This document shows, in pieces, positions 42,284 to 51,129 of a DNA stretch of 64,000 bases. The stretch is from contig NZ_JAQGPL010000001.1 in assembly GCF_028826105.1 (NCBI RefSeq), forward strand, positions 2,630,501 to 2,694,500, written 5' to 3'. The notes below the pieces were generated by a model. The model was given only the letters and a program-made list of their open reading frames with translations. It had not been told where the DNA came from and ran no database searches. The stretch's first letter is position 1. Each line of letters opens with the position of its first letter. This stretch comes from Paenibacillus humicola. GTDB taxonomy: Bacteria; Bacillota; Bacilli; Paenibacillales; Paenibacillaceae. The position numbers and the translations under genes are program-made.

Positions 42284-44026
42284 GTGGGTTCATTTGAAAA
42301 CTGGATTGACGCCGGGACGTTGACGGAGCTCCGGGAGCAGGGCCCGAAGGTGGTCCGGGGAGGTATCGCCGTCTTTTACCACGAGGACCGGGTGTATGCG
42401 GTGGACAACAGATGCCCGCACCTCGGATTCCCGCTGCATATGGGCACCCTCTGCGACGGCATTTTGACCTGCCACTGGCACCATGCCCGTTTCGACATAT
42501 GCAGCGGAGGAACGCTCGATCCCTGGGCGGACGACGCTCCCTCGCACGAAGTGGCGGAGGCCGACGGACGGCTGTGGGTGAATCCCCGTCCGAAGAAAGC
42601 GTCGGGAACGGATAAATATTTTGCCCGCCTGCGGGAAGGGCTGCAGCAGAACATCGGCATCGTGACCGCCAAAGCGGTTGTCGGACTGATCGAATCCGGC
42701 GTCCCGGCGGAGGAAATCGCCAAGGTCGGCATCGAATTCGGCACAACTTACGGAAGCGGCTGGAATTCGGGCCTGACGATCCTGACCGCCATGACGCGCG
42801 TATTGCCGCGCCTGGATCAAAACGGGCAAATTCTTGCGCTTTTTCAAGGGCTGCAGCACGTTGCCAGAGGCAGCTCGGGCAGGGCGGAACGCCATCTGCT
42901 CGGTCCGCTGCCGACGAGCGAGCTTTCGGCCGATCGGCTGACCGAGTGGTACCGCAGCTGCATTGAAGTGCGGGATACGCAGGGAGCGCAGCGCGTTCTG
43001 CTTACGGCGATCCGTAGCGGCCAGACGGCCGGGCAGCTGATGGACATGATGCTGACGGCGGTAACCGATCATTTCTATTTGGACGGCGGGCATACGCTCG
43101 ATTTTCATAACAAGGCATTCGAGGCGCTCGAATGGACCGGGCCGGAGTCGCGGGAAAAGGTGCTGTCTTCGCTCGTGCCGCTGCTCGGCAATCCGGTCCG
43201 GAGCGAGGAGCAGCATCACTGGCTTGCGCCGCTGAATCTGGTGGACCCGGTCAAGGAAGCGTTCCGGGAGCTGGACGGCGGGACGGCCCCCGGCCCGAGG
43301 CCGATCGGCGAAGCGGAGGAGGAAGCGCTGGTTCAGCTCGTGCTAAGCGATCGGCCTTTGGAGGCGATTGCCGCCATCACCGTCATTCTCAAGGAAGGCG
43401 GTTCGCCGGCGCATGTCGCTCAGCTGGTGGCGCTCGCGGCTGCGGAACGGATTTGCCGCTTTCACACCCAGAACGATTTCGGCGATTGGATCGCCGTGTT
43501 GCATACGTTCACTTATGCGCATGCCGTCCATGAAGCGCTGCGGCGCAGCAGCCATCCGCTTGTTGTCCGGGCCGTCTATTACGGCGCCGTCAGCGTCTAT
43601 TTGGACCGATTCCTGAACGTTCCGGCCGCGCCAAAACCGAAGGCGTCCGTCCCGGACAGCCCGCCCGACACTGCGGAGCTGCTCGGCATTTTGGATAAAC
43701 GACAGCAGGTGGGCGAAGCGGCCTCGTGGGTTTCCGCCTACCTGCAAACAGACGGCGACCGCGGCGCGCTTCTCAATACGCTCGGTCACGCGCTGCTGAG
43801 GGAGGATGCGGAGTTTCATTCCTTCCAAATGCTTGAGGCGGCGGTTACGGAATACGAGCGATGGACGGAAAGAAAGGACGGCTTTGCGGCGAAAGCGCAG
43901 GAAACGCTGCTGCTGGCGGCGACGCGCTATTTGGCGGCGCACGCCCCGACCGCACGCGAGCTGCCGCATACGGCGCGGATCGCGTGGCGTCTCCATAAAG
44001 GGGAAAAGCTGTTCGAGGATGAGTAA
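42284..44026 (+). CDS. Rieske-domain fusion protein
   Basis: 580 residues. The N-terminal 110 residues form a Rieske [2Fe-2S] domain with C44-P-H46 and C63-H-W-H66, including CPHLGFPLHMG and CHWHHARFD. The remaining 470 residues are helical, without membrane segments or a recognisable catalytic motif, and are not the mononuclear-iron domain of ring-hydroxylating oxygenases. The helical part may be a HEAT-like or heme/substrate-binding scaffold; I cannot assign it. AAGGAGGG lies before the GTG start. It is followed by a strong terminator and may share the transcript of the alpha-galactosidase gene. Confidence 0.8.
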   Translation: MGSFENWIDAGTLTELREQGPKVVRGGIAVFYHEDRVYAVDNRCPHLGFPLHMGTLCDGILTCHWHHARFDICSGGTLDPWADDAPSHEVAEADGRLWVNPRPKKASGTDKYFARLREGLQQNIGIVTAKAVVGLIESGVPAEEIAKVGIEFGTTYGSGWNSGLTILTAMTRVLPRLDQNGQILALFQGLQHVARGSSGRAERHLLGPLPTSELSADRLTEWYRSCIEVRDTQGAQRVLLTAIRSGQTAGQLMDMMLTAVTDHFYLDGGHTLDFHNKAFEALEWTGPESREKVLSSLVPLLGNPVRSEEQHHWLAPLNLVDPVKEAFRELDGGTAPGPRPIGEAEEEALVQLVLSDRPLEAIAAITVILKEGGSPAHVAQLVALAAAERICRFHTQNDFGDWIAVLHTFTYAHAVHEALRRSSHPLVVRAVYYGAVSVYLDRFLNVPAAPKPKASVPDSPPDTAELLGILDKRQQVGEAASWVSAYLQTDGDRGALLNTLGHALLREDAEFHSFQMLEAAVTEYERWTERKDGFAAKAQETLLLAATRYLAAHAPTARELPHTARIAWRLHKGEKLFEDE

Positions 44027-44050
44027 TTCCATGCCGCCGAAGCGGCAAAG

Positions 44051-44088
44051 AAACAACCCGCGTGACCGCCTGGTCACGCGGGTTGTTT
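44051..44088. terminator. Perfect bidirectional terminator
   Basis: AAACAACCCGCGTGACC (44051-44067) pairs without mismatch with 44072-44088, four-base loop, between convergent genes. Confidence 0.92.
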
Positions 44089-44125
44089 GACTTTCATTTT
44101 GGACGGAGAGCTGCTGCCTGGCGAA

Positions 44126-44854
44126 TTAGCGAGACCGTTTTTTTGTGCTGGAGGCCGAGCGAATCCGGGCTTTATTCGCGGCGGCTTTCGTTTTGGCGCC
44201 GACGGATCTGCTTTTCGCGCTTTTTTTCGGAGCGGCTTTCGTTTTCGCGGACTTGGACGATGCCGAGCATACGGCGCAGCCGCGCGAATTGTTCATGCCA
44301 AACGATCCGCCTACGCCGCGCGAGCGGTTCATGCCTGCCGAGCCGTTTGTTCCGCGCGAGCGGTTCATGCCTGCCGAGCCGTTTGTTCCGCGCGTGCCTT
44401 TCGTGCCGGACGAGCCTTCCGTACGCGTGGGATAAACGGTTCTTGTCGTCAACACTTTGGAGGCGGCGGCGACTTTTCGAGCAAATTCAAGCGGCGGCTC
44501 GACCGATTTGAAGTGCATGTACATCAGCCGCGGGTTTTCGAACAGCCAATGGTTGTGGAAGGCGGTAACTTCAATGCCGCGCATACGAAGCTGCGTAATG
44601 AAAGGGTTGACTTCCTCCTGTAGAATAACCGTTTCTCCCAAATTGAGCGCGTTTCCCCGGCTGTCCAGGTCTTCGAACGAAAACAGCTGGGGGATCGCCA
44701 GCGCCGAATTGGTTCTTCTGCCCTCAATTAACGGACGAAGATTCGTTCTCAGCTTGGTGACCGTGCATACGCCGTTTAGTACCTGGGCGGTACCTCCCAA
44801 TATACTGGCAAAGCTGCGGCAAAGGGCGCTGGGCATCATTGACGAATCTGACAA
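44126..44854 (-). CDS. DUF1259 protein with repeat linker and basic tail
   Basis: 242 residues. The first 130 match DUF1259 (FASILGGTAQVLNGVCTV, IPQLFSFEDLDSRGNALNLG, ETVILQEEVNPFI, AFHNHWLFENPRLMYMHF). Then come 12-residue repeats of the type GSAGMNRSRGTN, an NSRGCAVC segment and a Lys/Ala/Ser-rich tail (KSAKTKAAPKKSAKSR) like a histone H1 or DNA-compacting tail. The tail could bind nucleic acid or another polyanion. The TTG start at 44854 follows AGGAG at eight bases. There is no signal peptide. Confidence 0.78.
   Translation of the reverse strand: MSDSSMMPSALCRSFASILGGTAQVLNGVCTVTKLRTNLRPLIEGRRTNSALAIPQLFSFEDLDSRGNALNLGETVILQEEVNPFITQLRMRGIEVTAFHNHWLFENPRLMYMHFKSVEPPLEFARKVAAASKVLTTRTVYPTRTEGSSGTKGTRGTNGSAGMNRSRGTNGSAGMNRSRGVGGSFGMNNSRGCAVCSASSKSAKTKAAPKKSAKSRSVGAKTKAAANKARIRSASSTKKRSR
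44316..44400. repeat. 36-bp coding tandem repeat in the DUF1259 gene
   Basis: Identical 36-bp units at 44316-44351 and 44352-44387, a partial third unit after them and a degenerate unit before. Each unit encodes 12 residues, so copy changes keep the frame. Confidence 0.85.
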
Positions 44855-44966
44855 ACAATCAACTCCTATTCTATGAAGATATGAATATACTATGCGTCAT
44901 TTGCTATTTTGATAGGGTACAAGTCTACCAGGCCGGCAATTTTACGAGCGGGATGAATAACGGGGC

Positions 44967-45131
44967 ATGATATCCGGAGGCTTGCGGCTGATTAAACTTT
45001 ATAAAAAATGGGAACAGTTTGACACATTTTTTCGCCATGGTTATTTCTGCGTGGACGGGAAGGATACGACCGAATCGCGTCTCGTCTTTAACCGCACCGT
45101 GCCGCTGAAGGACGCTTGGAACAAGAAATGA
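44967..45131 (+). CDS. Small open frame with protein-like sequence, possible gene remnant
   Basis: 54 codons from ATG to TGA, with sequence such as [20 protein letters not shown] and [18 protein letters not shown], which looks like a real protein end. GGAGG occurs inside it, too late for this ATG. I do not recognise the family; it may be the tail of a lost gene. The rest of the 460-base gap 44855-45314 shows nothing that I can support. Confidence 0.35.
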   Translation: MISGGLRLIKLYKKWEQFDTFFRHGYFCVDGKDTTESRLVFNRTVPLKDAWNKK

Positions 45132-45314
45132 CGAAAGCGGCCGTCTGTTTATGGATAGGCCGATTCAAAACCGAACGGCAGTCCGCTGTTTCCGCGCATC
45201 GGCGGACAGCCGCCATCAGGCGGGCATTCTTGACAAACCGGGCCGAAAGCCCGACAATATCGAACAAAAGACAGCTTGATGCAGGCAGATTTTCATCAGA
45301 CGGGAGCGATGGGT

Positions 45315-46256
45315 ATGAATTACGTAACGCTGGGCAGAACCGGATTGAATGTAAGCGTTATCAGTCTAGGCGCGGGAGGCAGCAGCCGGCTGGGGATCGG
45401 GTCGGCGCAGACCGAGCGGCATGCTGCGGATATTGTGAGCGCGGCGGTCGAGCGGGGGATTAATCTGATCGATACGGCGGAGGCTTACGGGACCGAATCG
45501 GCAGTCGGCGCGGGACTGCAGCACGTCGGCCGGGATGCGGTGTTCATTTCGACCAAATATTCCCTGCGCGAGAACAAGGCGCTGAAGCGGCCGGAGGATT
45601 TCGAGAAAAGCGTCGACCGGAGCTTGGCCAACCTGAAGACGGATTATATGGACATTTACCATCTGCATGCGGTGAGCCTGGACGATTATGATTACGTCAG
45701 CCAATACCTGGTGCCCGAAATGATCAAAATGCGGGATAAAGGAAAAATCCGCTTCCTCGGCATTACGGAAGGGTTCGTGTCCGATCCGTCCCATCGTGCG
45801 CTGATTCGGGCGGTGCAGGACGACTGCTGGGACGTGATGATGGTCGGCTTCAGCGTGCTGAATCAAAGCGCGCGGGAGACGGTCTTTAAGCCGGCCATGG
45901 CCAAAAATATCGGCATCCTCGATATGTTCGCCGTGCGCAGGGCACTGTCCCGGCCGGAGGCGCTGGCGGAGCTGATCGGCGGCCTGGCGGACCAAGGGCT
46001 GCTGGACGGACGCGGCGTGGACCGCAGCGACCCGCTCGGCTTCCTGGTCCGGCCGGACGGCGCGCGGAGCATCGTCGACGCGGCCTACCGGTTCTGCAGG
46101 CATGAGCCGGGCGTCCATTCCGTGCTGATGGGAACGGGAAACGTCCAGCATTTGGCCGACAACATCGAGTCGGCAAACCGGGGACCGCTCCCCGCGGAAG
46201 ACATTGCCCGGCTGCAAAACATGTTCGCGGGAATCGATCATGTGTCGGGAAATTGA
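45315..46256 (+). CDS. Aldo/keto reductase
   Basis: 313 residues, a (beta/alpha)8 aldo/keto reductase. Motifs: LGRTGLNVSVISLGAGG, NLIDTAEAYG with the catalytic Asp and Tyr, FISTKYS with Lys, and DIYHLHAV with His, completing the Asp-Tyr-Lys-His set. GGGAG lies eight bases before the ATG at 45315; an ATG at 45309 is too close. It uses NADPH to reduce a carbonyl, and the substrate is unknown. It is probably a single gene. Confidence 0.86.
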   Translation: MNYVTLGRTGLNVSVISLGAGGSSRLGIGSAQTERHAADIVSAAVERGINLIDTAEAYGTESAVGAGLQHVGRDAVFISTKYSLRENKALKRPEDFEKSVDRSLANLKTDYMDIYHLHAVSLDDYDYVSQYLVPEMIKMRDKGKIRFLGITEGFVSDPSHRALIRAVQDDCWDVMMVGFSVLNQSARETVFKPAMAKNIGILDMFAVRRALSRPEALAELIGGLADQGLLDGRGVDRSDPLGFLVRPDGARSIVDAAYRFCRHEPGVHSVLMGTGNVQHLADNIESANRGPLPAEDIARLQNMFAGIDHVSGN

Positions 46257-46356
46257 ACATTTCCGGACATCATCCATTTTATGGAATAAATTGCTCCGTC
46301 CACTTTGACTCGCCCTTTTTCCTTGCATTACCATAAGGTGGAAGGGAGTGATAGCC

Positions 46357-47577
46357 ATGGGAAAAATGCTGTTCATTAATTTTCCGGGCGAAGGACATAT
46401 AAACCCGACGGTAGGACTGGTAAAGGAGCTGACGGCCAGAGGAGAAGAGATTACCTATTACTGCGCGGAAAAATATAAAGCGCGGATGGAAGGGGCCGGA
46501 GCTAGCGTAAGGACGTACGACGATTTTGTGGAACGGGAGCTGGCGGGCAAGATTGCCGGGCTCGGCACGCCGGGAAATCAAAGGGATCCGCTTATGTTCC
46601 TGGAATTCATGCTTCGGAAATCGCTTGAGCTGTACGAATGGATTTTGCCTCAGGTCGAGCAGGAGCGGTACGACTATGTCGTCTACGACCATGTGCTCGT
46701 GGCGGGCTGGATGATCGCCGAAAAGCTGAAGCTGCCGAGAGCCGCCTCCTGCACGACGTTTGCTTTTCATCCCGAATGGGAAAGCCCGATGCGGAACATG
46801 ATCTCCGAAGACAAAATTGCGGAGCTGCAAATTAAGATCAAGGATTGGGTGGAACGGGCCCAGGCCAAATACGGATTGGATTTAAGCTTCCTGAACAGTC
46901 GGATGGGCATCGTCAGCCATCCGGTCGATATGACCATCGTTTATACGTCGACGTATTTTCAGCCGAAGGCCGATAAGTTCGACGGCTCGTTTCATTTCGT
47001 CGGCCCGTCGATTGCGCCGCGTTCGGATGCGCCGGAGCTTCCGCTGCAGGAGCTGAAAGGACGCAAGGTCGTTTTCGTGTCGATGGGCACCGTATTCAAT
47101 CAGCAGAAGGCTTATTACGATATGTGCTTCGAAGCGTTCAAGGATTTGGACGCGGCGATCGTCATGTCGGTAGGCCGGAACACGGATATTCATGCGTTTT
47201 CGTCGATTCCGGACAACTTCATCGTCCGGAATTATGTACCGCAGCTGGACGTGCTGCAGATCGCCGACGTGTTCTTCACCCATGGCGGTATGAACAGCTC
47301 CAGCGAAGGGCTGTATTATGACACGCCGCTTGCGGTCGCGCCGGTCTCGGCGGATCAGCCGATGGTCGCCCGGCGGGTTTCCGAGCTGGGGGCGGGGATC
47401 GCGCTGAATTTGAACGAGATTACGCCTGCCTTGCTGCGCGAAACGGCCGAGAAGCTGCTGAGCGATCCATCCTATAAGCGCCAGGCGGAAAAGATCGGGG
47501 CTTCCTTCCGCGAGGCGGGAGGCGCGGCGAAAGCGGCGGATTTGATTATGCAGTGGAGACACGCATCGGCTTTATAA
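46357..47577 (+). CDS. GT1 glycosyltransferase, macrolide/YjiC-type
   Basis: 406 residues of the GT1 (UGT-like) GT-B fold. The N-terminal FINFPGEGHINPTVGLVKEL has the catalytic histidine, and the C-terminal donor site has VSMGTVFN, then FFTHGGMNSSSEGLYYDTPLAVAPVSADQPMVARRV. Enzymes of this type transfer UDP-sugars to small molecules, such as macrolides, flavonoids or lipids. AAGGGAG precedes the ATG. It is a single gene closed by a hairpin at 47632, which suggests a detoxification or decoration role. Confidence 0.88.
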   Translation: MGKMLFINFPGEGHINPTVGLVKELTARGEEITYYCAEKYKARMEGAGASVRTYDDFVERELAGKIAGLGTPGNQRDPLMFLEFMLRKSLELYEWILPQVEQERYDYVVYDHVLVAGWMIAEKLKLPRAASCTTFAFHPEWESPMRNMISEDKIAELQIKIKDWVERAQAKYGLDLSFLNSRMGIVSHPVDMTIVYTSTYFQPKADKFDGSFHFVGPSIAPRSDAPELPLQELKGRKVVFVSMGTVFNQQKAYYDMCFEAFKDLDAAIVMSVGRNTDIHAFSSIPDNFIVRNYVPQLDVLQIADVFFTHGGMNSSSEGLYYDTPLAVAPVSADQPMVARRVSELGAGIALNLNEITPALLRETAEKLLSDPSYKRQAEKIGASFREAGGAAKAADLIMQWRHASAL

Positions 47578-47631
47578 GCTTAGCGCCGAAAAGTTTAAGA
47601 GGAAGCCGCGTAAAGCGTCTTTCGGACGAAG

Positions 47632-47670
47632 GCCAGCCTGAATGAAACGGGCTGGCTTCTTTCTTTTTGT
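47632..47670 (+). terminator. Rho-independent terminator after the GT1 gene
   Basis: GCCAGCC (47632-47638) pairs with GGCTGGC (47650-47656), followed by a T-rich tract. Confidence 0.8.
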
Positions 47671-47720
47671 TTATCGGCTTTTTCGGCGACCGGCCAGGTT
47701 TGCCTATTTCTAGCCGGGAC

Positions 47721-48614
47721 TCACTCGAACTCTTCGCCGGATTGCCGCGATCGGTGCAGCTCCCGGTATTTTTTCGGCGTGACCGAAAAGTGGCTGACGA
47801 AGCAATTATGAAAATGGCTCGTGTCCGTAAACCCCCATTCGGCGGCGACCGCCTTGATTGAATCGTCGGTTGCGGCCAACTGTCTGGCCGCTTCCTTCAC
47901 CCGGTGACGCAGCGCGAACTTGGCGAAGGAGATCCCCATCAGCTCGCGGAAATGCCGGGTGAACCGGCTCGTGCTCATCATGCACGCCCGGGCGGCTTCG
48001 CTTGCGGGGACGAGCGTTTTCGACCGCAGCACCAGCTGCAGGCTCGGCCGGATACCGGCGTACGTCCCGGCTTCGGCGGATTTCCGCCCGGCGGCGGAAG
48101 CCGGCGAACCCTGCGTAAGGTACGTGAGGATTTCGAGCACCCACAGCTTTTTCCACCGCAGCGCGTCCATTCCTTCGTCGTCGATGACGGGGCGCAGCCT
48201 GTCGCAGATGCGCAGCATATCCGCATAATACTCCGTAGGCATCCGGGGACGCTTGTCCGCCGCCATCGCGAACGGCCCGAACCCGGCAAAACCCGCCTGT
48301 TCGGCGCCGACGAGAAACTCGGGCGAGATGACGAGCGAGTATACCTCGCAGGGAACCGAGCTCAGCCGAAATCCATGTGGCTCCCACACGCCGCACAGCC
48401 ACACCTCGCCCGGGCCGAGCTCCGCCTCGAAATCCGGATATTTGCGCACCATTTTTCCCGAACGGACGATTCCGATTTCCACGTCGTAATGCATATCGAA
48501 CAGGGCCGACCGGCTGTCCAGGTACACGTCGTTGAACGCGACGACCGGCTTGTCCGCCGATAAGTGATAGTCCGCCCGCTGCACCGGATGCCGGTCGAAC
48601 GTATCCTCGAACAT
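47721..48614 (-). CDS. AraC family transcriptional regulator
   Basis: 297 residues. The N-terminal cupin-like sensor (FDMHYDVEIGIVRSGKM, LGPGEVWLCGVWEPHG) is followed by two C-terminal helix-turn-helix motifs (SEAARACMMSTSRFTRHFRELMG and VAAEWGFTDTSHFHNCFVSHFSVTPKKYREL). It is divergent from the GH4 gene at 48822 and is the likely activator of it. The ATG at 48614 follows AAGGAGG; an in-frame start ten codons upstream is less likely. The ligand may be a hexuronate or an oligosaccharide. Confidence 0.87.
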   Translation of the reverse strand: MFEDTFDRHPVQRADYHLSADKPVVAFNDVYLDSRSALFDMHYDVEIGIVRSGKMVRKYPDFEAELGPGEVWLCGVWEPHGFRLSSVPCEVYSLVISPEFLVGAEQAGFAGFGPFAMAADKRPRMPTEYYADMLRICDRLRPVIDDEGMDALRWKKLWVLEILTYLTQGSPASAAGRKSAEAGTYAGIRPSLQLVLRSKTLVPASEAARACMMSTSRFTRHFRELMGISFAKFALRHRVKEAARQLAATDDSIKAVAAEWGFTDTSHFHNCFVSHFSVTPKKYRELHRSRQSGEEFE

Positions 48615-48821
48615 TGTTCCCGCCGCCTCCTTCATCTTTCGCATGCCTCCATTATACCCGGAAGTGCCTGTGCAAAAAATACAATTTTTTTGCCGGATTT
48701 TGCATCAAATCGGAATGGCCCCTCGCCCAAAACGATGCTACATTAAAGGAGTAAGCGCATGAAGGAGCTTCGGCTGCCTTAAAAACAGCCGTGTGCAAAA
48801 TTTCCAATAGGGAGGACTCGC

Positions 48822-50195
48822 ATGACCTCGTCGAAACGTCTGAAAATCACGCTCATCGGAGCCGGCAGCCTGTCGTTTGCCCCGCTGACCATCCGCGATA
48901 TTTTACTAAGCGGCCCGATCGCCGAAGCCGGGCCGGAGCTCTGCCTGATGGACATCTCCGCCGGCGCCTTGGCGCACAGCGAAGCCTATGCGCGGGAGGT
49001 CGCGCAAAAGCTCGGCTGCAGCCCGGCGATAACCTCGACGACCGAGCTGGAAACATCGCTTGCGGGAGCCGATTTTGTCATCACCGCCATTGAGAAGAAC
49101 CGGTACTTCTACTGGTCGCAGGATTTCCACGTGCCGCGCAAATACGGCTTCAAGCAAATTTTCGGAGAGAACGGCGGACCCGGCGGCATGTTCCATACGC
49201 TGCGCAATCTTCCGCCCATGCTCGAGATCGCGCGGGCGATGGAACGGATTTGCCCGGATGCCTGGCTGATCAATTTCACCAACCCGGAAGCGAAGATCGT
49301 CGAAGCGATCGCCCGGCTGACAAGCGTCAAGTGCGTCGGGCTGTGCCACGGCATCGGCATGGGAATGGAACAGATTTCCCGGATTTTGCGGATTCCCGAG
49401 GAGGAGCTGGAGACGGCCGCCTGCGGGTTGAACCATTTCGCCTGGTTTCAAAGCATCCGGCGCAAAGGTACCGGCGAAGATTTGTACCCGCTGCTGAAAG
49501 CGAACGAGCGCAATATCCCGTGGCTCGCCCATTGGGACGAAATTGCATTGTCGAGGGTGATGCTGCGGACGTACGGGCTGTACCCTTACCCCGGCACGAA
49601 CCATATCGGCGAATACATTCGCTGGAGCGAGGAATTTCTCGCCGGCACGCGGCTGCAATATTTTTACGACCCGCAGACCGAGAACCCGTGGAAGGAAGGC
49701 CCGGTGCCGGAATTCGTCTATTCGATCGCGCGTTTGGAGGAAAAGCCGATGTTTGTGGAGCCGGAGGCGCAAGGCGAGGTGCATAAGCCGTTCAGCCTGG
49801 ACGAAGCGGACCTGAAGCCGTCGCACGAGCAGGCGGTTCCGATCGTGGAGGCGATCGCATTCGGCCAGCGCAGGGACGGTTTGACGGTTAACGTGCCAAA
49901 CCGGGGCAGCATTCCAGGACTGCCGGAGGATATGGTCGTGGAGGTTCCGGCTTATGCGGACGGCGGCGGCATTCATGCCAAGACGATGGAACCGCTGCCG
50001 GAAGCGATCACCGAGATGATACGCGTGCAGGGGGCCATTCACAAGCTCGTGATCGAAGCGTATACGGAGCAGTCGCGGAACAAGCTGCTGCAGGCCGTGC
50101 TGCTCGATCCGACTGTGTCTACCTACAACAATGCCATTGCGATGATCAACGAAATGTGCGAGCTGCAGAAGGATATCCTGCCGCCGCTTCAATAG
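48822..50195 (+). CDS. GH4 glycosidase with CHG motif, alpha-glucuronidase candidate
   Basis: 457 residues of family GH4. NAD site: ITLIGAGSLSF; INFTNPEAKI; subgroup motif C175-H176-G177 (GLCHGIGMG). In GH4 the tripeptide tracks substrate: CHS for alpha-galactosidases, CHE for alpha-glucosidases and alpha-galacturonidases, CHG for alpha-glucuronidases. This predicts cleavage of a terminal glucuronate in the cytoplasm. GGGAGG lies seven bases before the ATG. It is followed by a NagB-like gene and is divergent from an AraC regulator. Confidence 0.8.
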   Translation: MTSSKRLKITLIGAGSLSFAPLTIRDILLSGPIAEAGPELCLMDISAGALAHSEAYAREVAQKLGCSPAITSTTELETSLAGADFVITAIEKNRYFYWSQDFHVPRKYGFKQIFGENGGPGGMFHTLRNLPPMLEIARAMERICPDAWLINFTNPEAKIVEAIARLTSVKCVGLCHGIGMGMEQISRILRIPEEELETAACGLNHFAWFQSIRRKGTGEDLYPLLKANERNIPWLAHWDEIALSRVMLRTYGLYPYPGTNHIGEYIRWSEEFLAGTRLQYFYDPQTENPWKEGPVPEFVYSIARLEEKPMFVEPEAQGEVHKPFSLDEADLKPSHEQAVPIVEAIAFGQRRDGLTVNVPNRGSIPGLPEDMVVEVPAYADGGGIHAKTMEPLPEAITEMIRVQGAIHKLVIEAYTEQSRNKLLQAVLLDPTVSTYNNAIAMINEMCELQKDILPPLQ

Positions 50196-50230
50196 TGACC
50201 GGAAAAATGCGGAAGGGAGGGGATTGGAAC

Positions 50231-50953
50231 GTGGAAGTCCGGATATGCAGGGATTACGAAGAGATGTCGCTGCGGATTGCCGAGTTTATCGCGGATTACG
50301 TGGCGCGCAAGCCCGATGCCGTCCTGTGCTTTCCTGCAGGGGAAACGCCTGCCGGAACGTTCAGGCGCCTGGTTGAATTCGCGCGGGACGGACGCTTCGA
50401 CTGCAGCCGGTGCAGCTTCGTCGGGCTGGACGAGTGGGCCGGCATCGGACGGCATGACGACGGGAGCTGCATGGGCTTTATGTATGACCGTCTCTTCACC
50501 CCGCTGTCCGTCCCGGAGTCCCGCATCCATTTCTTCGATGCATTGGCGGAGGATCTGGAAGCGGAGTGCAGGCGGATCGACGAGATCGTCGCCGCGAAGG
50601 GCGGCGTCGATCTGATGTATGTAGGACTCGGCATGAACGGCCACATCGGGCTGAACGAGCCGGGCGCCGATCCTGAGTCCTACTCGCACGTCGCTGTGCT
50701 TGACGCCGTGACGAAGACCGTCGGGCAAAAATATTTTACCGGTCGGGTCAGCTTGGACAAAGGTATCACGCTCGGGCTGCGGCACATGCTTGAAGCGGAC
50801 ACCGTTCTGCTGGCGGCAAGCGGAGCGAAGAAGGCGCCTGTCGTCGGGAAGGTCGTCCATGGGGATGTGACAAGCAGGGTGCCGGGAAGTCTGGTGCGGC
50901 GGCATGCGAGCGGATTCCTCTATCTGGACGATGCTGCGGCTGCGGAGCTCTGA
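50231..50953 (+). CDS. NagB-like glucosamine-6-phosphate deaminase/6-phosphogluconolactonase family protein
   Basis: 240 residues with the NagB/RpiA/6PGL fold. Motifs: FPAGETPAGTF (phosphate loop), VGLDEWAG with catalytic Asp, and GLGMNGHIGLNEPG with the active-site His, characteristic of glucosamine-6-phosphate deaminases. It would turn a hexosamine 6-phosphate into fructose 6-phosphate. GGGAGGGG precedes the GTG start. It lies 35 bases after the GH4 gene and near a NagR-type GntR regulator and BadF kinase, which together suggest amino-sugar use. Confidence 0.8.
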   Translation: MEVRICRDYEEMSLRIAEFIADYVARKPDAVLCFPAGETPAGTFRRLVEFARDGRFDCSRCSFVGLDEWAGIGRHDDGSCMGFMYDRLFTPLSVPESRIHFFDALAEDLEAECRRIDEIVAAKGGVDLMYVGLGMNGHIGLNEPGADPESYSHVAVLDAVTKTVGQKYFTGRVSLDKGITLGLRHMLEADTVLLAASGAKKAPVVGKVVHGDVTSRVPGSLVRRHASGFLYLDDAAAAEL

Positions 50954-51069
50954 CGGAAAGCAAGAGAAGTCTTTGTGCCGGGTAACCGGCGACCGGCGAA
51001 AAGCTCATTAGCCGAGAGATGGTGCGCCGTGCAGATGATAGGGCATAGGGGAAGCGGCACTCGGGGGCA

Positions 51070-51110
51070 GGGAGGACGGCCGACAGGTAAGCCTTGGCCG
51101 CCGTCCTTGC
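51070..51110. terminator. Terminator-like hairpin between convergent genes
   Basis: AGGACGGC near 51071 pairs with GCCGTCCT near 51098, with an inner CC/GG stem. T runs are weak on the plus side. Confidence 0.5.
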
Positions 51111-51129
51111 CGTCTAAAAAAGAAAGCGC

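Noticed and set aside
44316..44400. CRISPR-like repeat
   Set aside because: The units are directly adjacent without spacers and are in-frame coding repeats of the DUF1259 gene.
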